DNA of 64,000 nt from Hysterangium stoloniferum (taxonomy: Eukaryota; Basidiomycota; Agaricomycetes; Hysterangiales; Hysterangiaceae). The stretch covers positions 266,892-330,891 of the forward strand of contig WHVD01000098.1 in NCBI GenBank assembly GCA_015178975.1, given 5' to 3'. The translations under genes and the position numbers were made by a program. The notes below the pieces were generated by a model. The model worked only from the letters and a program-made list of their open reading frames with translations, was not told where the DNA came from and did no database searches. Below, in pieces: positions 23,884-35,312 of the stretch. Positions within the stretch are counted from its first letter, which is position 1, and every line of letters begins with the position of its first letter.

Positions 23884-24155
23884 GTCATCTCACGTGGTAC
23901 CCGACCTTTTTCCAACTATGCCTTATGTTTTCATGCTATGTTTGTTTGTTTTATGTAAAACCATTATATTTTTACTACCTAAAGGTTTCCTCTACAACTT
24001 CCCCTTCTTCTTCAGCTTCCAAACCTTCCCCCTCACCGACGGCCATGGACACCTCTTCACCGACCCTTTCCAATACCTGTTAGAGTATGTACACGGCAGG
24101 TTTCTGGAGAAACCCACGGAATATCCGGTAGGACTTGGCTTCAGCTTATAGGCTG

Positions 24156-24629
24156 TGTCACGAATTGATTATTCTTCAATAAAGTCAAATAATATTCTAC
24201 TAATCGAACTTGAAAGCCTTGTTTGATGAAGTATATATTCACCCTGTTGATGAAGTAAGAGGCTATTACCAGTTGCAAGAACTCACAGAAGTATTTGTCG
24301 AAGAAGTTACGATGATAGATTACTAGTATCACTAATTTACAGATATTTTGACTGACTTCCCTCATTCCTTTCATAGCCCTTTTATGCTTTTCTTTGTATT
24401 GTTATGACTATGTTATGAACTAATAATGAAATCATACATGACGTCGAAATGAGACATGTCAAAATGAGACATGTCAAAATGAGACATGTCAAAATGAGAC
24501 ATGTCGAAAGAGATTCAATGTTGTTGAATAATGTTCGGGTTTGTCAAGTCAAATTTGATGAGTCGAAGAGTTGTCGAAAGTTACCTTTGAATATTTGTGA
24601 CAATATTGTGACTTGTAATGGTTGTGACA
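24156..24629 (-). repeat. LTR-3, left copy, with 15-bp tandem array
   Basis: TGTCACGAATTGATTATTC...GGTTGTGACA. Contains four tandem 15-bp units of ATGAGACATGTCAAA at about 24447-24507, each with the palindrome GACATGTC. The right LTR lacks this array, which explains the 58-bp length difference. Confidence 0.9.
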
Positions 24630-25405
24630 GTATCCTCCCTTTGTGACTGAGCCCATGAGGTCGGAGTTTGAAAAGTTTTTCCGTCATCTATTTTCATCTT
24701 TATCAATCAATGTCTGATATAGAAGTCAATCAACTCAAATCAGAATCCAAGTTTTTGGGTTTCAAGGATACAGATGCAGTTGTTGATGTGGTTGGTAAGT
24801 CAATTTCTGGGATTTCTTTAAATTAGTTAATAAGTTATTTTTTAGAAGAAACTCCCAAAAAGTGCATAGCAGATTGTGAAGAACCGTTCAACAAGGCAAC
24901 TCGTAAGGGAATTGGGATGCAATGGGAATTTGAGGCAAAATCGGAAAATTCATAATTTTTCAGTTTTGTCAATTTTTTGTCGATTTTTGCTAATTTGTTT
25001 TTTCCAGTTGCACCATGTGTTTTAACATGAATTTTGTGTGCAAGAAGAGTAATGCATCGTCAAATTGTGATCGGTGCAATCGATTGCATCGGGCCTATTA
25101 TTGGACTGTAAATAGGCCAGCCGGAAAACCACATCGAAACCGAAAAAAGAGTCGAAACATGATCAAAGAATCAAGAAATGAAAGTGAAGATGGTAGTCCA
25201 GGGATTCGCAAACTTGGACAAAGGAAGAATATTCGTTGCAACATTATGTCAAGAATGTCAAATTTTTCAAGACAGTCGAGAAGGTTGGAAAATCGGTTGG
25301 ATAATCACTTGGAGAAAGAGATAAAATCGATTGGTGAAAGGATGTTGAAATTGGAAGAAACTATGGAAGATTTAATCAGTGAAGTCAAAGCATTTAGAGA
25401 GGATT

Positions 25406-26339
25406 TGTTACGACCGTGTCGTAACCTGTGTCGCAACCCGATGGTCCCCGAGAATACTATAGTCTATCGATGTTCAAAGTTATTGATCAAGTCATCATTT
25501 TGGCAACCTTCGGAACACCGACACTGATGTATACCTTCACAGCGATCAAACCCCATTTATGCCCCTGTCAAAATATACTCGTACCATCTGGTTATGCTTT
25601 GATACATCCCTTTTCATTATGATGATCTGTTTTACTCTATGTTTCACATATGCCCATATATACTTGTAGCCCATGGACTATTCCCTTTTCTCGTAATCCC
25701 GCTCTTGGCTAATCTCAGCTTCCGATCTTATCGTAACCTTCTGGTTTCTAGTCAAGTCTATTTGTCAAATAGTGTTTCCGCTCTTCCCTTAGTTAGTAGT
25801 TTCTAGACGCCGATAACTCATATATAGACCTGCTGTAATGTAACTACTAGACAATTAGAATATTGACTTAGATCGACTTAGATACTCTTCTAATTTCCGA
25901 CTCCATTATCTATTCACGACCACCACATTCTGACCCCATCTGATTTACGATTCAACCTACATTTACGACTTCAACCTCTAATCCCGACTCTCAGTCTCCG
26001 ACTCTCGGTCTCCGACACTCTCAGTCTCTGACACTCTCAGTCTCCGACACTCTCAGTCTCTGACTCTCGGTCTCCGACTCTCTCAGTCTCCAACTCTTGG
26101 TCTCCGACTCTCAGTCTCTGACTCTTGGTCTCTGACCCCTCAGCCCAACCCTCGACTTATCCTTCAGTTTCCGATCGGTAGTTTACCGAGAGGTTTACTC
26201 GACAGGACTAGTTTCTGCCCGCCCAAAATTTAAGGACACCCGACGGTAACTTGTGAGGGCGCAGCACATAAGCTGAAGCCAAGTCCTTCCATTCAGTCCC
26301 CGTCGGTCTGCTGACATCCATCAGTTTCTGCTCTTAACA
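25406..26339 (+). mobile_element. Solo LTR-1 (934 bp) in element E, TSD GGATT
   Basis: TGTTACGACCGTGTCGTAACC...CTGCTCTTAACA with perfect GGATT duplications (25401-25405, 26340-26344). It is about 200 bp longer than other LTR-1 copies because of a CTCTCAGTCTCCGA-type tandem repeat at about 25975-26135. Confidence 0.92.
25975..26135. repeat. Degenerate 11-14-bp tandem repeat (CTCTCAGTCTCCGA) in LTR-1
   Basis: Roughly a dozen copies alternating CTCTCAGTCTCCGACA and CTCTCGGTCTCCGA. In element B the corresponding place has one copy (CCACTCTCGGCCCCGACCCC), so this is a local expansion. Confidence 0.85.
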
Positions 26340-26580
26340 GGATTTTTCAATTTTGTCAAAGAAATTGGTCAAAAGTGGTGATTTTAACAAGGAGACTGAT
26401 ATTAGTGTTAATAGTGGAAGATTTAGAGGGGCATGGTTTGATAAAATGGCGGAGTTGAGAGAGGAAGGAATTGAGGATTTATAGATACTTAAAATTTTGA
26501 TATAATTGATGTTACTTGCATTTTGATATTTTTTTTTCAATTTTGTCAAATAAGTGTCAAAAGATAGTTGAATGAAATTT

Positions 26581-29500
26581 TTAGTGTCGTGGAAGATTTG
26601 GATATTTTTGATGAAATTCTTCGATAAGGTCAAAAGCATTTTCGAGATCTTGAGATCCTAACCACAAAGTTTCTTTGTCTGTTCCTTCGTAACCTAACCA
26701 AGCAACTAAATATTGTAACGAATCTTTATATCTTTTATTGAATTTTGAATCCAAAATTTTTCAAATTTCATATTCAGGTTCTTCTTCAACATAAATTGGT
26801 GGAGGAGGAGGTTGTTTTTGATTTGGGAAAGTATTGGGATAAAATGGTTCTAACATTGAGACGTGAAAGATGGGATGAATTCCTTTGAGATGATTGGGAA
26901 GTTTTAATGTATATGAATGAGATCCTGGTCGAGCAATGATTTCAAATGGGCCTAATAATTTTTCCAATAATTTTTTCGATGGTCGAGTCGTTCAAATGAA
27001 GTCGGATTGTACGAAGACTTGAGAATGGATCGGAAAGTCGAATGACTCTTTTTGATATATGTTGGAATATTTTTGATAATGTATTTGCACTTTCTGGATA
27101 TTTGATTTGAGATGTTTATGTAGAGCTTTGAGATCTGTCATATAATCACGAGCTAGAGTGGAAGCTAGATCTTTTTCAGGGTGAATTTCTAATAATGGAT
27201 GATAACCTTTATTAGCAAAAAATGGTGTTTCACCAGTCGTTTTGGAAGGTGCATTATTGTAAGCAAATTTGGCTAAAGGAAGTAATTCGGTCCAATTGTC
27301 TTGTTGATAATTGGAATAGATTCATAAATATTGTTCGAGAGTTTGATTGATTCGTTCAGTTTGCCCATCACCTTCAGGATGGTATCCTGAAGTGAAATGT
27401 AATTTCATGTCAAGCGCTGTTCCGAGAGATCGAAAGAAATGCGATACAAATTCAGATCCTTGATCAGAAGTTACATGACTTGGGACTCCATGTTTTGAAA
27501 AGACATGTAATACAAAAAGTCAAGCGAGTTCGGGAGCGTTGATCGTAGTATAAGTTGGAATGAATATTGCTTGTTTCGAAAGTCGATCGACTATTACGAG
27601 TATTGAGTCGTAACCATTCGAGGTCAGTAATTGTTCAATAAAATCCATCGAGATCGAATGCCATGGTCGAAGAGGAATCAGAAGTTACTTAAGTAATCCA
27701 ATGGGTTGATGTCATGGAGTTTTCGATTTTGTACATATTACACATAATTGAATAAAATCTTGAATATCTTGTTGGAGTTGTGGCCAAAAGAAATCTCGAT
27801 ATATTGTTCGATACGTTTTCATTTGACCGAAATGGCCTGCGGTAATATGATCGTGTCGTGATTGAAGAATTCGAAGTTGGAGATTTTGATAATCGGGAAC
27901 GTAAATTCTGTTTCAGAAACATAAAAAATCTTGTTTGTTCTTTTGCCAATCTTCTTCAGTGCCATCGGAAATCTGTCAAATTTTATTGAGAGTAAATTGA
28001 TCTTCTTTTTGAGCTTTGAATATATCTTTCAATAGTTGATCTGTATCCATAATGAGAGTAGCTTTTCTGGCTATTGGAAGATAATATGTTGCATGCAAAG
28101 AAGCTTGAATTTGTTCATTTGTAAATACCAGTCGAAGATTAGTCGGATTCTTTTTTGAGTAATTGGGTTCATTCAGATAAATGTCATTTCTTCTTGAAAG
28201 AACATCTGTTTTCAAATTAAGTTTTCCCAGTCAAAATCAAATAATCAAATTGAAAGTCAATAAATATTCTGCCCATCGAGCTTGTCGTCGAGACAAAATT
28301 CGAGTTGTCACAAAATATTTGAGATTCTTGTGATCCATTAAAACTTCAATTGGTTCTTTTGTTCCTTCAAAATAATGTCACCAAATTTTAAAAGATTTGA
28401 ATATTGCCAATAATTCTTTATCGTAAGTGTCGTAATTAATTTCAGAGGTCGAAAGAGTTCCTGAATGATAAGTGACTGGATGAATTTCATTATCAGGAGT
28501 CTGCATAGAAAATATTGAAGCTATGGCATGATCAGAAGTGTCAGTTTCAAGTATAGGTTTGTAGTCTGGATTCCAATGAATTAAAATTGGAGCTGTAGTA
28601 AATTCTTTTTTCAAATAGTTAAATGCATGTCGACATTTTTCATCGAAATGCCATTGAACCTTTTTTCGAGTAAGTTGAGTCAATGGTAAAACAATTTCAG
28701 AATAACTTGGAATAAATCTTCGATAGAAATTCACGAATCCTAAAAATGATTGAATGTCACAGACTTTTTGTAGTTCAGGCCAATCTTGAATAACTTTGAT
28801 TTTTTCTTCATCCATATATACACCTTGAGGAGAAATAACATATCCTAGAAACTCGACACTGGTTTTATGAAATTCGCATTTTTCGGGTTTTGCAAATAAT
28901 CGATTTTGTTGAAACCGTCGAAGAACTTCTCAAACATGTTGTAAATGTTCTTCAAGATTGTCGGAAAATATTAGTATGTCATCGAGATAGATAATTACCC
29001 AAATATCAAGTAAATCTGAAAATATTTTGTTCATTAATTGTTGAAAGGTTGCCAGAGCATTGCATAGTCCAAAAGGCATAACCAAATATTTGAAAGATCC
29101 ATATCAAGTCTGAAAAGCTGTTTTCCATTCGTCACCTGGAGCAATCCTAACTAAATTATAGGTGCCTCAGAGATTGATTTTCATAAAATATTTCACTGTT
29201 TGAAGTCAATCCAAAAGATCAGGAATTAAAGGAAGTGGATATCAGTTTTTTCATGTGATTTCATTAAGTCCTCGATAATTGACACAAAGTTGTAGGCTTC
29301 TGTCTTTCTTCTTAACGAATAAAATCAGTGCGCCGGCAGGAGATTGCGATGATCGAATAAATTTCTTTGAAAGGTTTTCTTGGAGATATTCTCGTAGCAC
29401 TTGAAGTTCTGTCTCGGATAACAAATTGATCGGACCATAGGTGGAGTAGTTCCTTCTTCTAATGGGATAGTGTGATCATAACTTTGATGCTGAGGTAAAG

Positions 29501-30313
29501 CTTCAGCTTCCTTTTTGTTGAAAATGTCCAAGAAGTCAGAATATTCGGTCAGAACGTTCAGTATGTCAAATGAAGTTGAAGTCGTGGTTTTTGCACCAGA
29601 GGCCTTACAAGTCTTGAAAGATTCATCACAAATAAAGACCACAAAAGTTTGAGAGTCTTTTGCTTTCACAGCTCATAAAAAAGTCTTCTGATTGACTATG
29701 TTGATATTCAGATTGACAGTCTCGGATTTCGATTCTTCACAGATTTTCTCAGATGTCAATGAATGACTCACCGAGGTCAAAGCATGCTTCTCTTCCAATA
29801 ATGTTTTGATTGATGGTTGAATCAGATTCAGATTTGTTGAAGGTGTCGAAGTAGGTTCGAACGATATACAGCCAGATCGCCAGTCAATTGCAGGATTGTA
29901 TTGCTTCAGCCAGTTGAGTCCTAATACCACTTGACAAGACGAGTTGAGATTGGTTAAAAAGAATTGTAATTCTTGAGTCTGCCCAGATGGAAAGTAAACT
30001 GGTAATGTAGTCATATACATAATTTGTCCTGATGTTGGAGTTGATCTGTCGATTAATTTTAATGATAACGAATTTTTCAATTGGTCGAAAGATAGATTAT
30101 TTTGTTGTGCAAATGTTTTGTCCATAAAAAGATGACTAGATCCTGAATCAATTAATGCTTTCATTTTTGGAATTTTCTTTAATTTAAGTTCAATAATTGA
30201 AGAATCAGAAATTGTTACCGCTCGTAATATTACACAGGAATCTTTTTCGGTGTGATTGAGTTTTCTTTGATACTCCTCTTCACACGCCTGAAGAGTATCC
30301 CTTTTCAATTTTC
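26581..30313 (-). pseudogene. Element E pol (PR-RT-RNaseH-INT-chromodomain), heavily mutated
   Basis: Recognisable blocks in order: protease ALIDSGSSHLFMD (about 30165-30125), RT with YLDDILIFS near 29000-28970, post-RT FLGFVNFYRRFIPSYS (about 28740-28690), RNase H (ETDTSDHAIASI), integrase with FPDD-like region and HPEGDGQTERINQ near 27350-27390, the integrase C-terminal LLGPFEIIARPGSHSYTL (about 26950), and a chromodomain ending at the TAA 26581-26583. Dozens of in-frame stops and several frame changes. Frame relation to gag is -1, as in the other families. Confidence 0.88.
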
Positions 30314-31500
30314 CAATTTAACATTTGATGTTTGATTTGACTGGTCAGATTGAGTTGTCGAATCTTGGATTTCAATGATTTGTCCTTTTGCAATTTGACG
30401 AGTTTTTCTTTTTGGGCAATCTCTCACCAAATGGCCTTTTTCTCCACATAATATACATAACCCTTCTTTAAATCTTCTGTCTTGTTCGGCAGGAAGTAAT
30501 CGTCCATCAGCTCCTAAAATTGTCGAAGATGGTGTTGCTTGAGTTGAAGGCCTAAATGTTCTTGAAGTCGAAGTTATCAGTTTTGAAGTCGAAGGTATTC
30601 ATGATGTTGAAGGATAGGTCGTAGGCATCGCCGACTGTCTTCTTTCAAATCTTCGTGGAGTCGAACTTGATTCTGTTTCACATTGTCATTCATTCTCTCG
30701 CATCCAATAGTAAGAATTGAGTTGAAGGGCTGCCATTCACAGTTCAGCAAAACTTCTGGGCTGAACTTGAAGCTTCACTATTTCATCCTTAATTCGATTT
30801 GGAAGTCCTTTATAAATTCATCATCGTAAAGCAAATTCGTCATATCGAGTTTGAGCAGCAAGACTTGTAAATTGAATTGAATACTTTGCCATATGATGAA
30901 GCTTTCATTCGAAGATTATCGAGTTTTTCTTCAGCTTCTCCTTCTGCATCAATTTCTCCAAACTGAGCATATAATTCATCTAGAAAGTCAAGATAATCCA
31001 CAAGGAAAGATGGCGGAGGAATTGGGGGATTTAATAAGAAAGGTTGCCACCACTCTTGAGCTGTTTTCTGAAAATATGAAGTTACCATTGTAATTTTCAA
31101 TTGATCAGATTCAAACGATTTTGGTCGAGATCGAAAGACCATTTTGCATTGAGCGATAAAATTCTTCAACATCAAAGGTTCTTCTCCAGTAAACTCTTCA
31201 CTGTGATTTCGGGCTCCTTTGAAGACATCTGGTCCTTCAATACTTTTCCAAGCGCATCTCTGAAATGTGATAGCATTGTTTCATCTTCAGACATAACAGG
31301 TTCGGGAGGTGGAGACTTGGGCAAAGGTGTTAGAGGGGATTTGGATTTTTAAATTGGCAAGATCGGCTCTTCTCGAACTTCTTCGGGTTCTTGAATTGAA
31401 GACATCATAGCTCTTCGAGTTTTGGTCAAAGGAGAAACTGGAATTTGCGATGGCCGAATAACTCTTGGTGATGGAATGGGAGCCACGGATTGAAGTGCTG
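30305..31500 (-). pseudogene. Element E gag (capsid and CCHC), mutated
   Basis: The capsid core is visible at 31175-30840 (MVTSYFQKTAQEWWQPF, then DFLDELYAQFGEID). The zinc knuckle CILCGEKGHLVRDC is intact at about 30468-30427. Ends TTG GAA AAT TGA at 30305-30307, immediately followed by the pol frame at -1. The N-terminus around 31500 is too decayed to place the start; the region up to the LTR at 31571 holds the leader. Confidence 0.75.
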
Positions 31501-31570
31501 TAGAACTCGATGCTTTGGTAGTCTCGGATCATGTCCTGGGCTTCATCAACAGTTGATAGTCGAAATATAC

Positions 31571-31986
31571 TGTCACAAATCGATTATTCTTCAATAAAGT
31601 CGAATAATATTCTACTAATCGAACTCGAAAGCCTTGTTCGACGAAGTATATATTTGCCCTGTCGATGAAGTAAGAAACTATTACCAGTCGCAAGAACTCA
31701 CGGAAGTATTTGTTGAAGAAGTTACAACAAGATAGATTACTAGTATCACTAATTTACAGATATTTTGACTGACTTCCCTCGCTCCTTTCATAGCCCTTTT
31801 ATGCTTTTCTTTGTATCATTATGACTATGTTATGAACTAATAATGAAATCATACATGACGTCGAAAGAGATTCGATGTTGTCAAATAATGTTTGGGTTTG
31901 TCAAGTCAAATTTGATGAGTCGAAGAGTTGTCAAAAGTTACCTTTGAATATTTGTGACAATATTGTGACTTGTGATGGTTGTGACA
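31571..31986 (-). repeat. LTR-3, right copy (5' LTR of element E)
   Basis: 416 bp, TGTCACAAATCGATTATTC...GGTTGTGACA. The internal region begins GTATATTTCGACTATCAAC reading the minus strand from 31570. Confidence 0.9.
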
Positions 31987-32553
31987 GACTGTGCCCTCAC
32001 GAGATTGTGTTGTCCAATTTCAGACAAGCGGACAGAAATCCTGGGAAGTCCGGGCAGGGTTCATGGGTTGAGGGGTTGTAAGTCGGAGGTCATGGGTCAA
32101 GAGGTCGTGAGTCGAGATAAGTAAGAGAGATAGAGATAGATGCGCTGGAGCCTGTGGGCTCTGACTAGCGTGAGCGGTGTAATTCAAGTAGGAGTTTAGA
32201 GCGGAAAATGTATTAGATTACTGGGGGGAACCTAAGCTGATTTTATGACTGGATTGTATGTACAACATCTGCCAGTTTAAATAGACCGTGGAGTGAATGA
32301 CATACCAAATCCAGTAATGATGAAATGAAATGAGCAAAACATAAAACAGGAATAGTAAACACCAAGTTTGGTGTTAGGAATGGGACGGAATCTGAATAGT
32401 GACAAATCATAAACCATATTGGGAAACGGAGTGGGAGCAGAGTCCAAATCGTGACAGGTCATTTGACTAAAATGGGAACAGGGCTCTGTTAGAGGGAAGA
32501 CAGGTATTCCAAGCAGGGTCCAGTGAGTGATGCATGGGACAAGGTCGGACATA

Positions 32554-32766
32554 CAGTAGGCAACAAAACCCTTACAATGTTTTGTACTTTTTGAAAGACA
32601 TGGCTATTCCTCCAGAAATAAATTCTGTAAAATGCCAAAAATATTATGTAATATACTTCAACATCATACCTTCCAGAAATGCACAGCCACAAGGCACCAC
32701 ATCCTTATTTGGTAAGTCCACATTACACACAAACCAATAGCTCATTGTAAGGGTTTTGTTGCACAC
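32554..32766. repeat. Left terminal inverted repeat of the mariner (213 bp)
   Basis: Outer copy of the 20-mer at 32560-32579 and an inverted inner copy at 32743-32762. Reverse complement at 33942-34154. Confidence 0.93.
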
Positions 32767-32857
32767 ATTTTTAAAGTTCAAAATGGGTCCTAGTCACATG
32801 ACTTTGTTTATAAAGTTCAACAAAGTCATGTGACCACTCTTCCCCAATGTATATAAG

Positions 32858-33915
32858 ATGAAAGCAACCAGTTGGAATCCCACAATCACCCTACTCACAA
32901 TGAAAAAGCTCTCCTCCAGCCAAATCCAACATGTTCTTACTCTACTTGACTCTGGCATTTCTGGAGCTCAAATATGTTACCAAACTCATCTCAGCAGTGC
33001 CTCCATCAGTCGTATTCACTCTGAGCATCACCCTGACCTCCCCAAATGCTCTGGTGGCCATCCTACAAAGCTTACGACAGCCAATATTGCCTATGCTAGA
33101 AGAATAATTTGCATGGGGAAGGTTGATAATGGCACACAGGCAACCAAGAAACTTATAGACATCATCAACACTCCTATTACTTCCCAAACAGTGCATCACC
33201 ACCTCAAAACCATAGGCATGAGGGCTGTGGTAAAGAGAAAAAGGCCACTTCTCAAACCTCATCATCAGAAATCTTGATTGGAGTTTGCAGAAAGACATTT
33301 GGAATGGACCCTGGAGGACTGGAAGAGGATTATATGGTCTGATGAGACTAAGATTAATAGGCTGGGATCAGATGGAAGGAAATATGTGTGGAAAAATGTG
33401 GGTGAGGGGTTAAATGATAGGTTAGTAGAGGGAACAGTCAAGTTTAGAGGAGGAAACCTGATGATGTGGGGATGCATGGGCTGGGATGGGGTTGGGTTTG
33501 CAACCAAAATTGATGGGAGGATGGATGCTGAGCTTTATGTGGAGATCCTGGATGATTAACTCCAGCAAACCCTCAAATATTACAACAAAACAGTGGCTGA
33601 CATTGTGTTTCAACAAGACAATGACCCCAAACACACCAGCAAAAAGGCCCAGAAATGGTTCACTGACCATGATGTTACAGTCCTCAAGTGGCCTGCACAA
33701 TCTCCTGACATGGATTCTATTGAACATCTGTGGAATCATGTCAAAAAGAAGCTGGGGGAGTATGAACAGCCTGCAAATAGTGTTCATGAACTGTGGGAGA
33801 GGGTGCAGAAGGTGTGGGAAGAGATTCCAAAGGAGGAGTGTCAGAAGCTTATTGGAGTATGCCTAGAAGACTTGCAGCAGTGATTAGAGCAAAGGGGGGC
33901 CATACTAAATACTAA
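32858..33915 (+). pseudogene. Tc1/mariner DD34E transposase, two stops and one late frameshift
   Basis: One frame runs from 32858 (alternative start MKKLSSSQIQ at 32900) to about 33856, interrupted only by TGA 33275-33277 (position of a family Trp) and TAA 33557-33559. N-terminal HTH regions (SSSQIQHVLTLLDSGISGAQ; SQTVHHHLKTIG) bind the inverted repeats in this family. The catalytic triad is [15 protein letters not shown] and SPDMDSIEHLW, with 34 residues between second Asp and Glu. A one-base loss near 33856 shifts the tail; the family ending AKGGHTKY lies in the next frame, stop 33913-33915. About 340 codons, normal length. Both stops are single transitions. Confidence 0.88.
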
Positions 33916-33941
33916 TTTCTTGTAATAATAGTCTCAAAATA

Positions 33942-34154
33942 GTGTGCAACAAAACCCTTACAATGAGCTATTGGTTTGTGTGTGATGTGGACTTACCAAA
34001 TAAGGACATGGTGCCTTGTGGCTGTGCATTTCTGGAAGGTATGATGTTGAAGTATATTACATAATATGTTTGGCAATTTACAGAATTTACTTCTGGAGGA
34101 ATAGCCATGTCTTTCAAAAAGTGCAAAACACTGTAAGGGTTTTGTTGCCTACTG
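33942..34154. repeat. Right terminal inverted repeat of the mariner (213 bp)
   Basis: Mirror image of 32554-32766 with the same internal pair of inverted 20-mers (one mismatch in the outer copy). Confidence 0.93.
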
Positions 34155-34970
34155 TAGACAGGGACAGAGTCCGGTGGGTTTTCCAGTGACTGAAACACAA
34201 TGTAATGAAGTCGAACATAGACAAGTCTGACGTACGGAGTCTGGTGGGAATTCCAGTAAACTGACAATGGGTGCATATAGGGCGTGGGTGTGTATATGTT
34301 AGTGCCTGGAGTCCGGTGGGAATTCCAGTTGTAACAATACCCCAACTCCAGGCCCAACTCCATCACAACTCAACACTTCTAAATATTGTTCAAGTTGCTC
34401 CCCAAGCGACTCAATCGTGCTGGTTTTTTTGTCCAACCCAACGCCCAATAATTGCAATTGCTCAGTCATGAGCCCTTGTTGATGCAGTGTCTTGAATTGG
34501 AACCGAGTCATCTCTGAGAAATAGGTGCACATGAGGTGGTTTTGCTCCTCTAACACATTGGCCTGCCATTCTTGGTAGGACTCGTTCCCATCAGCATCTG
34601 GGAATATGCACCCAAGCTTTTGATTGGCACACTCTTGACAGGTGCAGCCCTGACCACTTGCCCATGGATGGCAAGTCCGACCCCATTTAGTGCACTGGTT
34701 GCACTTTGGGTCATTTTTGGGCCCCACCTTGGGGGCCTGTTTTTGTTTCTATAATCAAAAAAATTAGAAAATTCTAAAGTTAGGAACCTGAACCCACCTT
34801 GGGGCTCAACGGCCCCAGTACATCCTCCTCATCCTCCTCTTCCTCTTCATCATCAGACTCTGAAGGTGTCGTGGCCTTGCACTGAAAATAAAAAGTCAGC
34901 ATGGTCCACAAAAGAAATGGGAACTGACTTACCTTTCCCTCTCGCTTCTTTTTCGCCACCTCTCGCACCT

Positions 34971-35105
34971 GATTGGCCTCCTGCTGCTTCTTCTTCACAT
35001 GCACCACTCCTCTCGCACCTGATCAGCCTCCTGCTGCTTCTTCTTCACATGCACCACTCCTCTCACACCTGATTGGCCTCCTGCTGCTTCTTCTTTGCAT
35101 GCACC
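34971..35105. repeat. 50-bp tandem repeat, 2.7 units
   Basis: Units begin GATTGGCCTCCTGCTGCTTC at 34971, 35021 and 35071 and agree apart from a few transitions. Lies in exon 1 of the element F accessory gene. Confidence 0.9.
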
Positions 35106-35169
35106 ACATCCCAGTGCTTGCACACAGCCTCTTCTACTGCCAGTTTATTTTCCTTGGCCTCTATGTATG

Positions 35170-35312
35170 GTCGCCAGCTCCTCCTTCTCCTTCTGCTCCT
35201 CCTTCTCCTTCTGCTCCTCCTTCTCCTTCTGCTCCTCCTTCTCCTTCTGCTCCTCCTTCTCCTTCTGCTCTCCTTCTCCTTCTGCTCCTCCTTCTCCTTC
35301 TGCTCCTCCTCC
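35170..35312. repeat. 18-bp coding tandem repeat (CTCCTCCTTCTCCTTCTG), about 7.5 units
   Basis: On the minus strand it encodes alternating Gln/Lys/Glu hexapeptides that extend the coiled coil of the accessory protein. One unit lacks three bases. Confidence 0.92.

Larger units (their letters stand above)
24710..26484 (+). pseudogene. Accessory gene of element E: zinc-cluster-like plus coiled coil, split by LTR-1
   Basis: ATG at 24710 (MSDIEVNQLKSESKFLGF), a consensus donor GTAAGT near 24795 and acceptor TTTTTTAG near 24844, then a second AT-rich intron ending TTTTCCAG at 25007. The next exon holds CTMCFNMNFVC then CDRCNRLHRAY: spacing 2-6-8-2-6, a Zn(II)2Cys6 pattern whose sixth Cys is Tyr. 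A basic segment and a long coiled coil follow (RLENRLDNHLEKEIKSIGER). LTR-1 (25406-26339, TSD GGATT) interrupts it; the frame resumes and stops at 26482-26484. The exon 2-3 phase does not close cleanly, so the copy is damaged. Not sequence-similar enough by eye to call orthologous to the family-1/2 accessory genes, but position, strand and architecture agree. Confidence 0.6.
24156..31986 (-). mobile_element. Element E: old family-3 Ty3/gypsy element with antisense accessory gene
   Basis: LTR-3 copies at 24156-24629 (474 bp) and 31571-31986 (416 bp) flank minus-strand gag-pol and a plus-strand accessory gene. Target duplication GGCTG (24151-24155) / GACTG (31987-31991), one transition apart. 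The element is AT-rich, depleted in CpG and full of stops, therefore older than A, B and C, yet it has the same architecture as they do. A solo LTR-1 sits in its accessory gene. Confidence 0.88.
32554..34154 (+). mobile_element. Tc1/mariner transposon with 213-bp composite inverted repeats, TSD TA
   Basis: 1601 bp with termini CAGTAGGCAACAAAACCC... and the TA duplication at 32552-32553 / 34155-34156. The empty site GGACATAGACAG agrees with the undisturbed LTR-2 copy at 44605. Inverted arms 32554-32766 and 33942-34154 are both 213 bp and differ at only about nine positions. Each arm is itself bounded by an inverted 20-mer, GCAACAAAACCCTTACAATG. One DD34E transposase pseudogene lies between the arms. 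Confidence 0.93.
24078..34336 (-). mobile_element. Solo LTR-2 in element F, itself holding element E and a mariner; TSD ATACC
   Basis: LTR-2 sequence is in three pieces: 24078-24155, 31987-32553 and 34155-34336. It starts TGTTAGAGTATGTACACGG and ends CCAGTTGTAACA. The target duplication ATACC is perfect (24073-24077 / 34337-34341). The first break is element E, the second the mariner at a TA. Orientation is inferred from element C. Confidence 0.9.

Noticed and set aside
24447..24507. CRISPR-like short repeat array
   Set aside because: The 15-bp units are directly tandem without spacers, inside an LTR of a eukaryotic genome.
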